A DNA stretch of 64,000 bases from Lachnospiraceae bacterium (GTDB lineage Bacteria; Bacillota; Clostridia; Lachnospirales; Lachnospiraceae). This document shows, piece after piece, positions 42,282-50,415 of the stretch. Within the stretch, counting starts at the first letter, position 1. Every line of letters begins with the position of its first letter. Position numbers and translations under genes: made by a program. The notes beneath the pieces were generated by a model. It saw only the letters and a list, made by a program, of their open reading frames with translations. It ran no database searches and had not been told where the DNA came from. The stretch covers positions 1 through 64,000 of the forward strand of contig JAFZVZ010000044.1 of the NCBI GenBank assembly GCA_017617545.1. The letters run 5' to 3'.

Positions 42282-43916
42282 ATGAGAACAGATTTCGTGC
42301 CGGATGAGTTCGGAAAGCCGGCAGAAGAATTTCAAATACCACGTGAAATAGCGTTCCCCGCTCCGGAGTGCCCCGCGATGACACCGGAGACGGCTGCCGC
42401 GCCGCCGGAATTCAACACCGGCGTACAGCGGCTCAGGACGCGCACGGGCAATACGCCGCGCATCGGCAGACATGAGTCTGCGGAGGAGGCGAGGCTCGAG
42501 GCGGAGGCCGTCGCGACCGCGGAGGCGAGAAGAGCGCGCAATCATCGCAGACAGCTGATCAAGACGATCATGGCGCCGGTTGCGGCGACTGTGGCTGTGG
42601 TTGCAATCATGTTCGCGTCGTTCGGGTTCGATCCGCTGAAACTGGATGTACTGAACGATCGGGCAGGAGCCGTCGGGTATTCCAACGCGGGAGATCCCGG
42701 CGACACACCGGACATCGTCGCGACGCCGACCCCGAAGGGCGGCGAGACAACACCGACGTTGCCGACCGCAACACCGGCCGGAGGACCGACACCGTCCCCG
42801 ACGCCGAAACTCCTGTACGGGGCAGAGGGCAATACCTTTGCCAGTCCGGTCACGTGGACGATGATCCATGCGGAAGCGCCGAACGGAACCGTTTTCGATT
42901 CGTCGCTGACGGACGGCGATCCGATGAGTGAGGTCACGGAGTGGCTTGCTACGTGGAACGGCAGCCTCGATACGTCGAGCCGGACAGTCGACAGGGTCTT
43001 CCTGGGATATCTGCTGGATGATAATGCCATTCCGGTCGGAGACCTCGATGATCCTGCCAGCCTGTATGTTCCGGGCGGCGGGTTGTACGCCGTATACCGC
43101 GAGGATGTCTATTACAAGGCCGTGGCGGGAAGCGCGACACCGGCTGACACGCCGACGCCGACACCCACAACCGCCGTTGTCGATGTTGATTTTCCGACGC
43201 TTCCCAATCAGGATCCGGACTTCAGCGGAACGAGCACGTTCGGAAACAGCGAGGTGTTCATATCGGCGCTGCTTCCCGGAGAAAGCACGGACAGGTATCT
43301 GATCTCCGGTGATGACTGGGTTGACGGTATCAATGAAAGTTCGGAAATCCCGGGTATTTCTTACGACACGAGAACCAATACGCTGACGCTTGAGAACTGT
43401 ACGTTGTCACGGCTGGTGACCAACGTGATGGGCAACGGGTTCAAGATCAAACTGGTTGGCGACAACCACATCGGCACGTTGCTTGTCTGGGGCTTCTACT
43501 ACGGCGGCAGTCTCACGCTGACCGGAGACGGAACGCTGACGATCAATGAAGACCGCACGAACAACATCGGGTTGCTACTGAATGCGGAGCTGAGTGACAC
43601 CGCGCTGATGATCGAGCGAGGGATCGACGTGAATGTCTACGGCACCGATGCCGCGATCATTATTGGCCGGACTACGCTGGAACAATCCGTCTACTATCAC
43701 AGCGGCACGGTTCTGAGCGGAGGGGAGTTTGTCAACGGTGCTTTCCTTACGCACGATCATCTCGTTCGGGACGAGGACGGCAACTATGTCGGCTGGATCC
43801 AGGGAACGATCGATGAGCTGAGAGCGACGACCGGCGAGACAAGCTACGACTCGCTCGCGGTGGACGAGGACGGCAATATGGCGACGGAGCTGCATTTTAC
43901 GGATCCGGACCGGTAA
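42282..43916 (+). CDS. Membrane-anchored protein with a beta-helix-like domain
   Basis: The 544-residue protein has ~85 charged N-terminal residues inside the cell and one membrane helix at about 90-115. A long Thr-Pro-rich linker (TPTPKGGETTPTLPTATPAG and more) reaches outside. The C-terminal ~200 residues (ISYDTRTNTLTLENCTLSRL, then GSLTLTGDGTLTINE) resemble the carbohydrate-binding, right-handed beta-helix-like domains of Clostridia surface proteins. A role in wall or glycan binding is likely but unproven. ATG 42282 is used because GGAGGAGG lies nine bases before. Confidence 0.65.
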   Translation: MRTDFVPDEFGKPAEEFQIPREIAFPAPECPAMTPETAAAPPEFNTGVQRLRTRTGNTPRIGRHESAEEARLEAEAVATAEARRARNHRRQLIKTIMAPVAATVAVVAIMFASFGFDPLKLDVLNDRAGAVGYSNAGDPGDTPDIVATPTPKGGETTPTLPTATPAGGPTPSPTPKLLYGAEGNTFASPVTWTMIHAEAPNGTVFDSSLTDGDPMSEVTEWLATWNGSLDTSSRTVDRVFLGYLLDDNAIPVGDLDDPASLYVPGGGLYAVYREDVYYKAVAGSATPADTPTPTPTTAVVDVDFPTLPNQDPDFSGTSTFGNSEVFISALLPGESTDRYLISGDDWVDGINESSEIPGISYDTRTNTLTLENCTLSRLVTNVMGNGFKIKLVGDNHIGTLLVWGFYYGGSLTLTGDGTLTINEDRTNNIGLLLNAELSDTALMIERGIDVNVYGTDAAIIIGRTTLEQSVYYHSGTVLSGGEFVNGAFLTHDHLVRDEDGNYVGWIQGTIDELRATTGETSYDSLAVDEDGNMATELHFTDPDR

Positions 43917-43932
43917 CCATGGTGATATGGCA

Positions 43933-43961
43933 TTGCAAACAAACGGAAAATGTGGTACACT
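43933..43961 (+). promoter_or_regulatory. Promoter located upstream of a terminator
   Basis: TTGCAA (43933-43938), a 17-base spacer containing CGGAAAATG, and TACACT (43956-43961) form a good promoter. Transcription would start near 43968 and meet the hairpin at 43982 after about 15 bases, giving either a ~45-base RNA or an attenuated leader for the gene at 44041. Confidence 0.55.
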
Positions 43962-43981
43962 AACCGTAATGCGGTGAGAAG

Positions 43982-44012
43982 CGGGACAGGAGCTCATCCT
44001 GTCCCGTTTTTT
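43982..44012 (+). terminator. Intrinsic terminator or attenuator
   Basis: CGGGACAGGA (43982-43991) and TCCTGTCCCG (43997-44006) form a perfect 10-bp stem with a 5-base loop and T6 tail. It ends transcripts of the gene at 42282 and also blocks the promoter at 43933. Confidence 0.9.
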
Positions 44013-44040
44013 GCTTTCGTGATCAAGGAGGAAGTGTTTT

Positions 44041-44706
44041 ATGAGTTACCTGAGAGAGCATTGGACAGGGATGATGATGCTGTTCATTGCGGCGGTCGTT
44101 CTGGCGTTTACGTTCCAGTTCCGCCAGTGCCGGATTGAGAGAGACGGCGAGTCGGCGAGCCCCGGCTGGTACCGGATCGTCCAGTACGGCGGCATGGTTG
44201 CAACGGTCGTGCTTTTGTTTGCCAACTTCAGCACTCTGGTCGGTTATCTTTCCAATTTTCTGAAGCTGACGGGTGACGCCGTTGCCGGGACCATTGCCTA
44301 TGCGATCGTGATCGCGGTGGCGTTCATGTACGCGGCCAAACTCGGCGCGTATCTGGCATCGCTCGGGCAGCGCACCGAGGTGGACAAGAAGTTTGATGCG
44401 GATCAGGTTGTGCAGTATCTGCTCAAGGATGCTGATGCAGGCGCGAAGGAAATCCTGATCTTCCGCGATCGTCTCGAGGGCAGACGAAGCTATACGTTTG
44501 ATGTGGACGGATATAACCATGCGGCATTTTCCGAATACGGATGCAAGGAGCTTGCAGGCTACATCATGCGCCACACCGAGACGAAATATACGAAGACGGT
44601 TTGCCATGGACTTGCCGGCCCGAGCGGCCCGCATATCAACAGCAACTCGGCGGGTGAGGGCGCGCAGTACAAGTTCTCGCATGTAATGCTGAAAAAAGTG
44701 GATTGA
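44041..44706 (+). CDS. Three-span membrane protein of unknown function
   Basis: The 221-residue protein has three membrane helices (about 10-28, 46-68 and 80-102). A ~110-residue soluble tail follows, carrying GCKELAGYIMRHTETKYTKT. No family was recognised. AAGGAGGAAG precedes the ATG. Its expression depends on how the promoter/terminator pair just upstream behaves. Confidence 0.6.
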   Translation: MSYLREHWTGMMMLFIAAVVLAFTFQFRQCRIERDGESASPGWYRIVQYGGMVATVVLLFANFSTLVGYLSNFLKLTGDAVAGTIAYAIVIAVAFMYAAKLGAYLASLGQRTEVDKKFDADQVVQYLLKDADAGAKEILIFRDRLEGRRSYTFDVDGYNHAAFSEYGCKELAGYIMRHTETKYTKTVCHGLAGPSGPHINSNSAGEGAQYKFSHVMLKKVD

Positions 44707-44820
44707 CGAAACGGTATTCGCCGGCGCATCGCTTGAATGACAGGCGGATGAGCCGGCGATGTTGCATTTCGGAATGCGGTGTGGGGAACCGGATTTTAGA
44801 TGTAAGGGGGAGTTGAATCT

Positions 44821-46227
44821 GTGAGCAGAAAGACAGCAAAGATATTGGGCGGCATTTTCCTTTTGATCGCGGTGACGGCACTGATCGTGCTTCTTGTGAC
44901 GCTGCTTCACAAGGATTCGCAGGAGACGTCGAAAGATACGCCGACGAAGGCTCCGACGCCGTCGATCTCGGTTCCGGAGGGAAGCGTGCTTGTATGGCGC
45001 CTGGCGGAAGAAACATCCGAGTCAAACTCGGGAGAACGGTATGTTTCGAGCCGGTACGAGTACGATGAGCGAGGCTTGTGCATTTCATCGAAAGAATATT
45101 ACGATGACAACGAACCGAAGACGGAATGTGAATTTTCCTACGATGAGGATACGAAGTGTACGACGGTGACTGTACTGGAACACAAAACTGTCAGCATGGG
45201 TGCGCTGAGCGCGATGGATTCGACGGACAATAAGTCCGTCTATGTGCTGAACCCGGAAGGAGTTAAACTGAGCGAGGAACGGTACGACTTCATAGACGGC
45301 GCTTACGAGCTGCGCTACAAGTATGAATATGAGTACAATTCCGAGGGCGCTGTGATTCGCAGAACGGGATACGGACTCATGGATGAAGGAGTTTTTTACA
45401 TGACGGGCGAGCAGACCTATGACTGGCTCGGCAATATCCTGGTAGATTATGATGCGGGGAACAGCGCGTATTCGTGGCACAAGTCGACGTACGTCAGGGA
45501 TAACTACGGGCATATTATTGAGGAATTACATGAATATGCGCCGGGAGGCGACAGTGATCCGAGCGATTACGGAACGTCCGAACTGGACAGTCAGGGAAGA
45601 GTTGTCATGCGGACGGAACCGGCACATTTCGCGGAAGAGCCGAAACTGAATTACTGGAAATATGAGTATCAGTACTTTGACGACGGCGGCTGGAGGGACA
45701 TCTCGTATGATCTGTATGGAGAGATCAGCGAGATTACGGAGTACGATGTCTACGGAAATAAGACCAAAGAGGAAAGCTATTTTAACGGCAAGCTTACCCG
45801 TGGCAAGACGTGGGAGTACGAACCCCGCAGGGGAGGTTACATGTTGAAGTACTCCGGATACGGGGATACGAAAAACGAAGAGTTCAGTTACCGCTATGAG
45901 TACGACGATGCCGGCAACAGGATCCGCATTGAGGCTCTGCTGGATGGTGAATGGCAAACGATAGCCCGTGAAGAGTATAATGATGCCGGGCAGATCGTAC
46001 GGATAGAAAGGAATTTGTATACGTGCGAGTTTCTCTTTGATGAAAACGGGAATTATAAGGAGCGTATTTATACAGCTCTTTCCGAGGGAAGAAAGAGTAT
46101 AGATTCCTACACATACGTGCCGATCGTGATCACCGAGGAGGAGTTGCGTCTGGCGGAGGAGTATTGTCAGCCGGCCGTGTGGACAGTTCCGGGTAGTTTG
46201 TGGCCGGACAATATAACGTTTTACTGA
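44821..46227 (+). CDS. Membrane-anchored YD-repeat-like protein, first of a tandem pair
   Basis: The 468-residue protein has one N-terminal membrane helix (about 7-28) and a Thr-Pro linker. A beta-rich part follows with recurring Y-E-Y-D/N-x-x-G units (YEYDERGLC, YEYNSEGAV, YEYDDAGNR), like the YD/RHS repeats of surface shells. There is no RHS core or toxin domain. It probably lies outside the membrane. GTG 44821 is the start (AAGGGGGAG upstream). The next gene is a paralogue sharing the PEGSVLVW segment after the linker. Confidence 0.6.
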   Translation: MSRKTAKILGGIFLLIAVTALIVLLVTLLHKDSQETSKDTPTKAPTPSISVPEGSVLVWRLAEETSESNSGERYVSSRYEYDERGLCISSKEYYDDNEPKTECEFSYDEDTKCTTVTVLEHKTVSMGALSAMDSTDNKSVYVLNPEGVKLSEERYDFIDGAYELRYKYEYEYNSEGAVIRRTGYGLMDEGVFYMTGEQTYDWLGNILVDYDAGNSAYSWHKSTYVRDNYGHIIEELHEYAPGGDSDPSDYGTSELDSQGRVVMRTEPAHFAEEPKLNYWKYEYQYFDDGGWRDISYDLYGEISEITEYDVYGNKTKEESYFNGKLTRGKTWEYEPRRGGYMLKYSGYGDTKNEEFSYRYEYDDAGNRIRIEALLDGEWQTIAREEYNDAGQIVRIERNLYTCEFLFDENGNYKERIYTALSEGRKSIDSYTYVPIVITEEELRLAEEYCQPAVWTVPGSLWPDNITFY

Positions 46228-46237
46228 TGGGGGATGT

Positions 46238-47557
46238 ATGGATCGGAAGAAGATAACATGGATCGTTATGGGACTGATCGTTGTTGCGATCGCGTCAGCA
46301 GCGGTGCTCATCATCACGGTTTTTCACGGGAAGGACGGCGATACCGGGCAGAAACCCACGCCGACGATCCCCGTGGATGTCCCTGAGGGAAGTGTGCTTG
46401 TGTGGCTGCGGAGCGAGGAGTATTTTACGATCAATGACGAGAAGAAACGGATGGCGGAGAAGTATGAGTACGACGAATATGGGCGCTGCGTGAAACTGGA
46501 GCGGTATGACGATGAGGAAGAACCTCGTAAAATGACCGCGTACACAAAATATCAGTATGATGAAACGAACCATCATACGACGGAAATTGAGATCCGTGAT
46601 GTGGAAGAGTCGCATCCGGACAAGTATGTCACGGTGTATGATCAGACGGGTGCCAAAATCGGGTGGATCGTGTGGTCGTATCAGGGTGAGTACGATGATT
46701 ATGTCAAGACGACAGAGGACATCTGGGAACCGAATGCGTTCGGGGAGAAGGTCTATGCAGCGTCAATCAAGTATTATCCCAGCGGAAGCATCAGCACCAT
46801 CAACTGGAGTTACTATGACGAGGAAACCCGGACGGAGTACTGGAGAGGATGCTCGTTTGATCCTAAGGAGGAGCGCCAGGACAAGGAAGACTGGAGGAGT
46901 ATCGTTGAGAACATCAAGCCCGATGAGCTGAGGAAGACGGTGACAGAGTATGACACGCAGGGAAGAGTGATCGCGGAGTATGCTGTGAAACAGAACGAGG
47001 GCGAACCCGAGGAGCGTACTATCCTGAGGGAGGTGACGTATGCTCCCGACGGGACAAGAACGGAGACTTCGTATGGCAGTTACGGAAAAACCGTCACGGT
47101 GGGAGACGATAAGATGCTCAAAAAGACGTTTTACGATTCCGACGGCAAGATCGACAGAGAGACGGAATCCGTGTACGAGAAACTTCCTTCGGGTGGATGG
47201 AAGGAGACGATGGAGAGCTTCGACGGTGAAGGAAACCTTATGGGGCGTTACACGGATGAGTACAACAGCAGCGATCAACTTGTTCTGAGAACGGCTCTGG
47301 TCGACGGAGAGGATACTGTGATTTCACGGGTTGTGTACGATGAACAGGGACACAAGATCCTCTGGGAGCGTCCGTACCAGATCGCGAAGTACGAGTACGA
47401 TGAATACGGCAATTACGTAAGGATGATCTTTGATCTCGAGGATGCGGCGTTTCCAATCCATCAGGTCCAGGAGTTTGTGATGAGCCCCGTTGTGATCGAG
47501 CGGGAGAAAGCGGAGTACGGAAAGGAATTCTATTGCCCGGTGGATTTTGAACCGTGA
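46238..47557 (+). CDS. Membrane-anchored YD-repeat-like protein, second of a tandem pair
   Basis: The 439-residue protein has the same build as its neighbour: membrane helix (about 6-29), Thr-Pro linker, then VPEGSVLVW and repeated Y-E-Y-D units (KYEYDEYGRC, KYEYDEYGNY). It begins 10 bases after the first gene's stop, so the two are co-transcribed. The pair arose by duplication and has diverged strongly in the middle. The function is unknown. Confidence 0.6.
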   Translation: MDRKKITWIVMGLIVVAIASAAVLIITVFHGKDGDTGQKPTPTIPVDVPEGSVLVWLRSEEYFTINDEKKRMAEKYEYDEYGRCVKLERYDDEEEPRKMTAYTKYQYDETNHHTTEIEIRDVEESHPDKYVTVYDQTGAKIGWIVWSYQGEYDDYVKTTEDIWEPNAFGEKVYAASIKYYPSGSISTINWSYYDEETRTEYWRGCSFDPKEERQDKEDWRSIVENIKPDELRKTVTEYDTQGRVIAEYAVKQNEGEPEERTILREVTYAPDGTRTETSYGSYGKTVTVGDDKMLKKTFYDSDGKIDRETESVYEKLPSGGWKETMESFDGEGNLMGRYTDEYNSSDQLVLRTALVDGEDTVISRVVYDEQGHKILWERPYQIAKYEYDEYGNYVRMIFDLEDAAFPIHQVQEFVMSPVVIEREKAEYGKEFYCPVDFEP

Positions 47558-47606
47558 TCCGGACACAGCGAATGCAGATCAGTACAATAAAACATGAAAT
47601 ACGCAA

Positions 47607-47640
47607 AAGCGCCCCGGCAGCGAACGCTGTCAGGGCGCTT
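47607..47640. terminator. Bidirectional terminator between convergent genes
   Basis: AAGCGCCCCGGCAGC (47607-47621) pairs with GCTGTCAGGGCGCTT (47626-47640) with one mismatch and a 4-base loop. It is flanked by AAAA and TTTT and lies between the YD-like gene and the minus-strand GH120 gene. Confidence 0.85.
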
Positions 47641-47662
47641 GTTTTGGTTACGGTATCGTTGC

Positions 47663-49681
47663 TCAGTCGATATCCTTCGGCATCCGGATGAATGCCTCGC
47701 CGGCCGCGAACGGTCCCGGAAGAGCGGACACGCCGCGGTGTGCGCCGAAGAAGTCGGTGTCGAAGGTGATCGCGGTTCCGTCGGGATCCTCGAAACGCTG
47801 CTCGGGCTCAAACGCGCAGCCTAAGGTGTCACTGTCCACGATCGCGTCGCGGAACTCACCAAGGATTTCGTAGACGTTCGTCTCAAGCATGTACTCGCCG
47901 TCCTTCTCGGTGAGGCGGACGTACGGCGCCTTGCCTGCCGCGTCATCCGTGAAGAAGTCCGTCTCGTGCTCCCAGGCCTTCGCGCCGCCGAAGTAGGCGT
48001 TGCCGCGGCTCCACACGGGCAGGTGCGCAAAATGATACTGCGCCATCTTGCCCATATTCGCAGGCTGGTCAAGCTCGAACCAGTTGATCCACTCGTCGTA
48101 TGTCGGGTAGCCGTTGAAGATCGCGGTTCCCACGGTCGTGTTGTCGCCGCGCTCGTATCCCAGCTTTACCTTCGTGTCATCGTCATCCGCGTGGTACATC
48201 TGCAGGAAAATGTTGTTGTAGAAGCGGTTGTCGCCGTGCAGGATGCTCATGAAGCCAGCGACCTCGGTGCGGTGGCGGATGTGGTACGGCGTGTAGCGCG
48301 GCTGGTTCTTGCCGTTTACGATGTTGTCCGTGCCGCCGCCGACGGAAGTGAACGAGCCGGCGATGAGGTTGTGCACACAGGCGATGCCCTCGGTCGCGAT
48401 GCGGATGCCCGCGCGGGAGAGCATGATGTTGTTATCGATGAGCGTCGGGCCGTGGCCGACCTCGACGAAGATATCCTGTGCCATCATCGAGCCTGCGGCG
48501 CGCGGCGTACCCTCGGGCGCGTGGTTGTCATGCAGGAAGTTCTGCGTGATGCGCGTACCCTGTGCCTGCCAGTCGCACCAGATGCCCATCGTCGAGTGAT
48601 GGATGTGGTTGCGGCGGAAGACGACGTCGATCGCAGCGTGGAACTTGATGCAGGAGATCTCGGCGCCGCCGAGCTCCTGCATGTTGTTGATATTGTGGAT
48701 GTGGTTGTCCTCGATCAGACTGAACACGCAGCCCATGCGGCCGACGATGCCGGCCTGCTCGCAGTGGTGGATGTGGCAGCGGCGCACGATGTGGCTGCCG
48801 ACCTTCTCCTTGAGCCAGCCGTGGTACTGACCGCGGCACACGGCGTCGCGCTCCATCTGCGTGGGGCTCTTGACACGCTTGTACGTGAAATAGTGATCAT
48901 TTTCCTCATCATAATACTTGCCGAGGGAGATACCGCAGCACTTGCTGTTGTACACCTCGCAGTCCTCGATGATCCAGCCCTTCGACCAGTGCGGACCGAT
49001 CATGCCGTCCTGGAACGCGGCGGGCGGAGCCCACGTCGTCGCGGCCTTGGATACTTTGAAGCCGGAAAATGTGATGTAGCCGATGCCGGTCTCGGAAGGG
49101 AAGAAGCAGTTGCGGCGGACGTTGATCTCGACGGTCTCCTTGTTGGGGTTGAGCTCCCGGAAATTCGCGTAGATCACGGTCTCGTCGCCGTCCTGCTCAG
49201 CGTACCACTGGTACACCGACTCCTCGGGCTTCCAGGAGGGCTTGTACACCTCGGCCTTAATGCAGTCTTCAAGCGACTCAGCCTCGTAGAGAGCGCGGTC
49301 GTTCACGTACACGCAGCCGGTGTGGCGGATCGCGGAACCGAAGTACCAGTCACCGTACACGCGAGTCGTGTAGGGGTTGTAGCTTCCGAAGACACCGTTG
49401 TTCACACGGGTAACCCAGACCGTGCCCTGATACGGCTTCCAGCCGGTCAGAACCTCGGCGCCGGTGATGTGCGCGCCCAGGGGCGTCTCGCTCCGGTAGA
49501 CGATGCGGGCGTCCTCGGTTCCGGCGTATCTCGGATTGACATATTCGCGGTAAATGCCGGGCGCGACGATGACCTCGTCACCCGGACGGGCGACCTTCGC
49601 CGCCTCGTTGATCCTCGTAAAAGGCATCTGACGGCTGCCGTTACCTTCTCTGCCGGCTGCCGCATCAACATAATAAATCAT
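47663..49681 (-). CDS. GH120-type beta-xylosidase
   Basis: The 672-residue protein is a right-handed beta-helix enzyme whose sequence follows the GH120 xylosidase XylC of Thermoanaerobacterium: VYGDWYFGSA, ATTWAPPAAFQDGMIGPHWS KGWIIED, then IWCDWQAQGTR and DIFVEVGHGP. The two catalytic carboxylates of the family map to D370 and E407. Between them is an insertion of roughly 14 residues (HAPEGTPRAAGSMMA region) compared with my recollection of XylC. It would release xylose from xylo-oligosaccharides. It has no signal peptide, so it is intracellular and fits with the GH10 xylanase at 10173. Confidence 0.85.
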   Translation of the reverse strand: MIYYVDAAAGREGNGSRQMPFTRINEAAKVARPGDEVIVAPGIYREYVNPRYAGTEDARIVYRSETPLGAHITGAEVLTGWKPYQGTVWVTRVNNGVFGSYNPYTTRVYGDWYFGSAIRHTGCVYVNDRALYEAESLEDCIKAEVYKPSWKPEESVYQWYAEQDGDETVIYANFRELNPNKETVEINVRRNCFFPSETGIGYITFSGFKVSKAATTWAPPAAFQDGMIGPHWSKGWIIEDCEVYNSKCCGISLGKYYDEENDHYFTYKRVKSPTQMERDAVCRGQYHGWLKEKVGSHIVRRCHIHHCEQAGIVGRMGCVFSLIEDNHIHNINNMQELGGAEISCIKFHAAIDVVFRRNHIHHSTMGIWCDWQAQGTRITQNFLHDNHAPEGTPRAAGSMMAQDIFVEVGHGPTLIDNNIMLSRAGIRIATEGIACVHNLIAGSFTSVGGGTDNIVNGKNQPRYTPYHIRHRTEVAGFMSILHGDNRFYNNIFLQMYHADDDDTKVKLGYERGDNTTVGTAIFNGYPTYDEWINWFELDQPANMGKMAQYHFAHLPVWSRGNAYFGGAKAWEHETDFFTDDAAGKAPYVRLTEKDGEYMLETNVYEILGEFRDAIVDSDTLGCAFEPEQRFEDPDGTAITFDTDFFGAHRGVSALPGPFAAGEAFIRMPKDID

Positions 49682-49714
49682 GGTAAACCTCCGTAATCGT
49701 TGGATTTATCCGAC

Positions 49715-49742
49715 ATTTTATCATGTCGCATCATGTTTTGAA
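49715..49742 (-). promoter_or_regulatory. Promoter of the GH120 gene
   Basis: On the minus strand TTCAAA (49742-49737), a 16-base spacer and TAAAAT (49720-49715) lie 34 bases before the start; GGAGG is the ribosome site. The stretch 49743-49857 beyond it is AT-rich and shows nothing else recognised. Confidence 0.5.
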
Positions 49743-49857
49743 ATGGCTTTTGTCAGCATTTAAATGGTGATTCGGCGGTTTGAGGGAGAGGGCAATCTAA
49801 CTCGTCAATTTTTCGTAAAAATGCACAAAAAGACATTGTATAACGGCAAATAAAATG

Positions 49858-49886
49858 TTTACTTTCACGCTTCAGCATGGTATTAT
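49858..49886 (+). promoter_or_regulatory. trxA: Promoter of the thioredoxin gene
   Basis: TTTACT (49858-49863), a 17-base spacer and TATTAT (49881-49886) lie 130 bases before the ATG at 50017. The leader between is GC-rich and can fold (GGCGGCG near 49930 with CGCCGC near 49984), but no riboswitch class was recognised. Confidence 0.65.
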
Positions 49887-50016
49887 CAAGATAGGCGTTC
49901 TGTACGCTCCGAAACCTCTTCGGAAGCGGCGGCGCAGAGCGTCGGAGGAAGCCCTCCGGGGCTTGGGAAGTGAGAGGAGAGACGCCGCTTTTACGGCGAA
50001 GGAAGGAGTTTACGAA

Positions 50017-50328
50017 ATGAGTGATCTGAATGTGAGCAGAGCGAAGTTTGAGGAGCTGATCGCGGGCGATCTGCCGGTGCTTGTGGATTTCTGGGCATCG
50101 TGGTGCGGACCGTGCCGGATGATGGCGCCGATCGTTGAGGAGATCGCGAAGGAGCATGCGGAGATCGCGGTCGCCAAGGTCAATGTGGATGATGAGCCCG
50201 AGCTCGCGCAGAAATATAAGGTGATGAATATCCCGACGCTTCTGTTGTTCCGCGGCGGGGACATCATCAAGAGACAGATCGGGGCGGTGAGCAAGAGCCG
50301 TCTTGAGGAGATGTTCAAGGATCTGTAA
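50017..50328 (+). CDS. trxA: Thioredoxin
   Basis: The 103-residue protein has the thioredoxin active site DFWASWCGPCRMMAP, the cis-proline in NIPTLLLFRGG and normal length. It reduces protein disulfides in the cytoplasm using thioredoxin reductase. AAGGAAGGAG precedes the ATG. It lies upstream of the flavodiiron gene and fits a redox and oxygen-defence group. Confidence 0.95.
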   Translation: MSDLNVSRAKFEELIAGDLPVLVDFWASWCGPCRMMAPIVEEIAKEHAEIAVAKVNVDDEPELAQKYKVMNIPTLLLFRGGDIIKRQIGAVSKSRLEEMFKDL

Positions 50329-50415
50329 TGCCGTGTACCTGCGGCTGCCCGTGTTTCGGAGGCAGCGTGCCCCGGGACAGGTAAACTATGGCTATGAAAT
50401 ACGGAGGAGTTTATC

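Noticed and set aside
47966-49696. 576-codon open frame on the + strand opposite the GH120 gene
   Set aside because: The minus frame matches the GH120 family over its whole length; the + frame is Val/Asp/Arg/His-rich low complexity typical of an antisense shadow.
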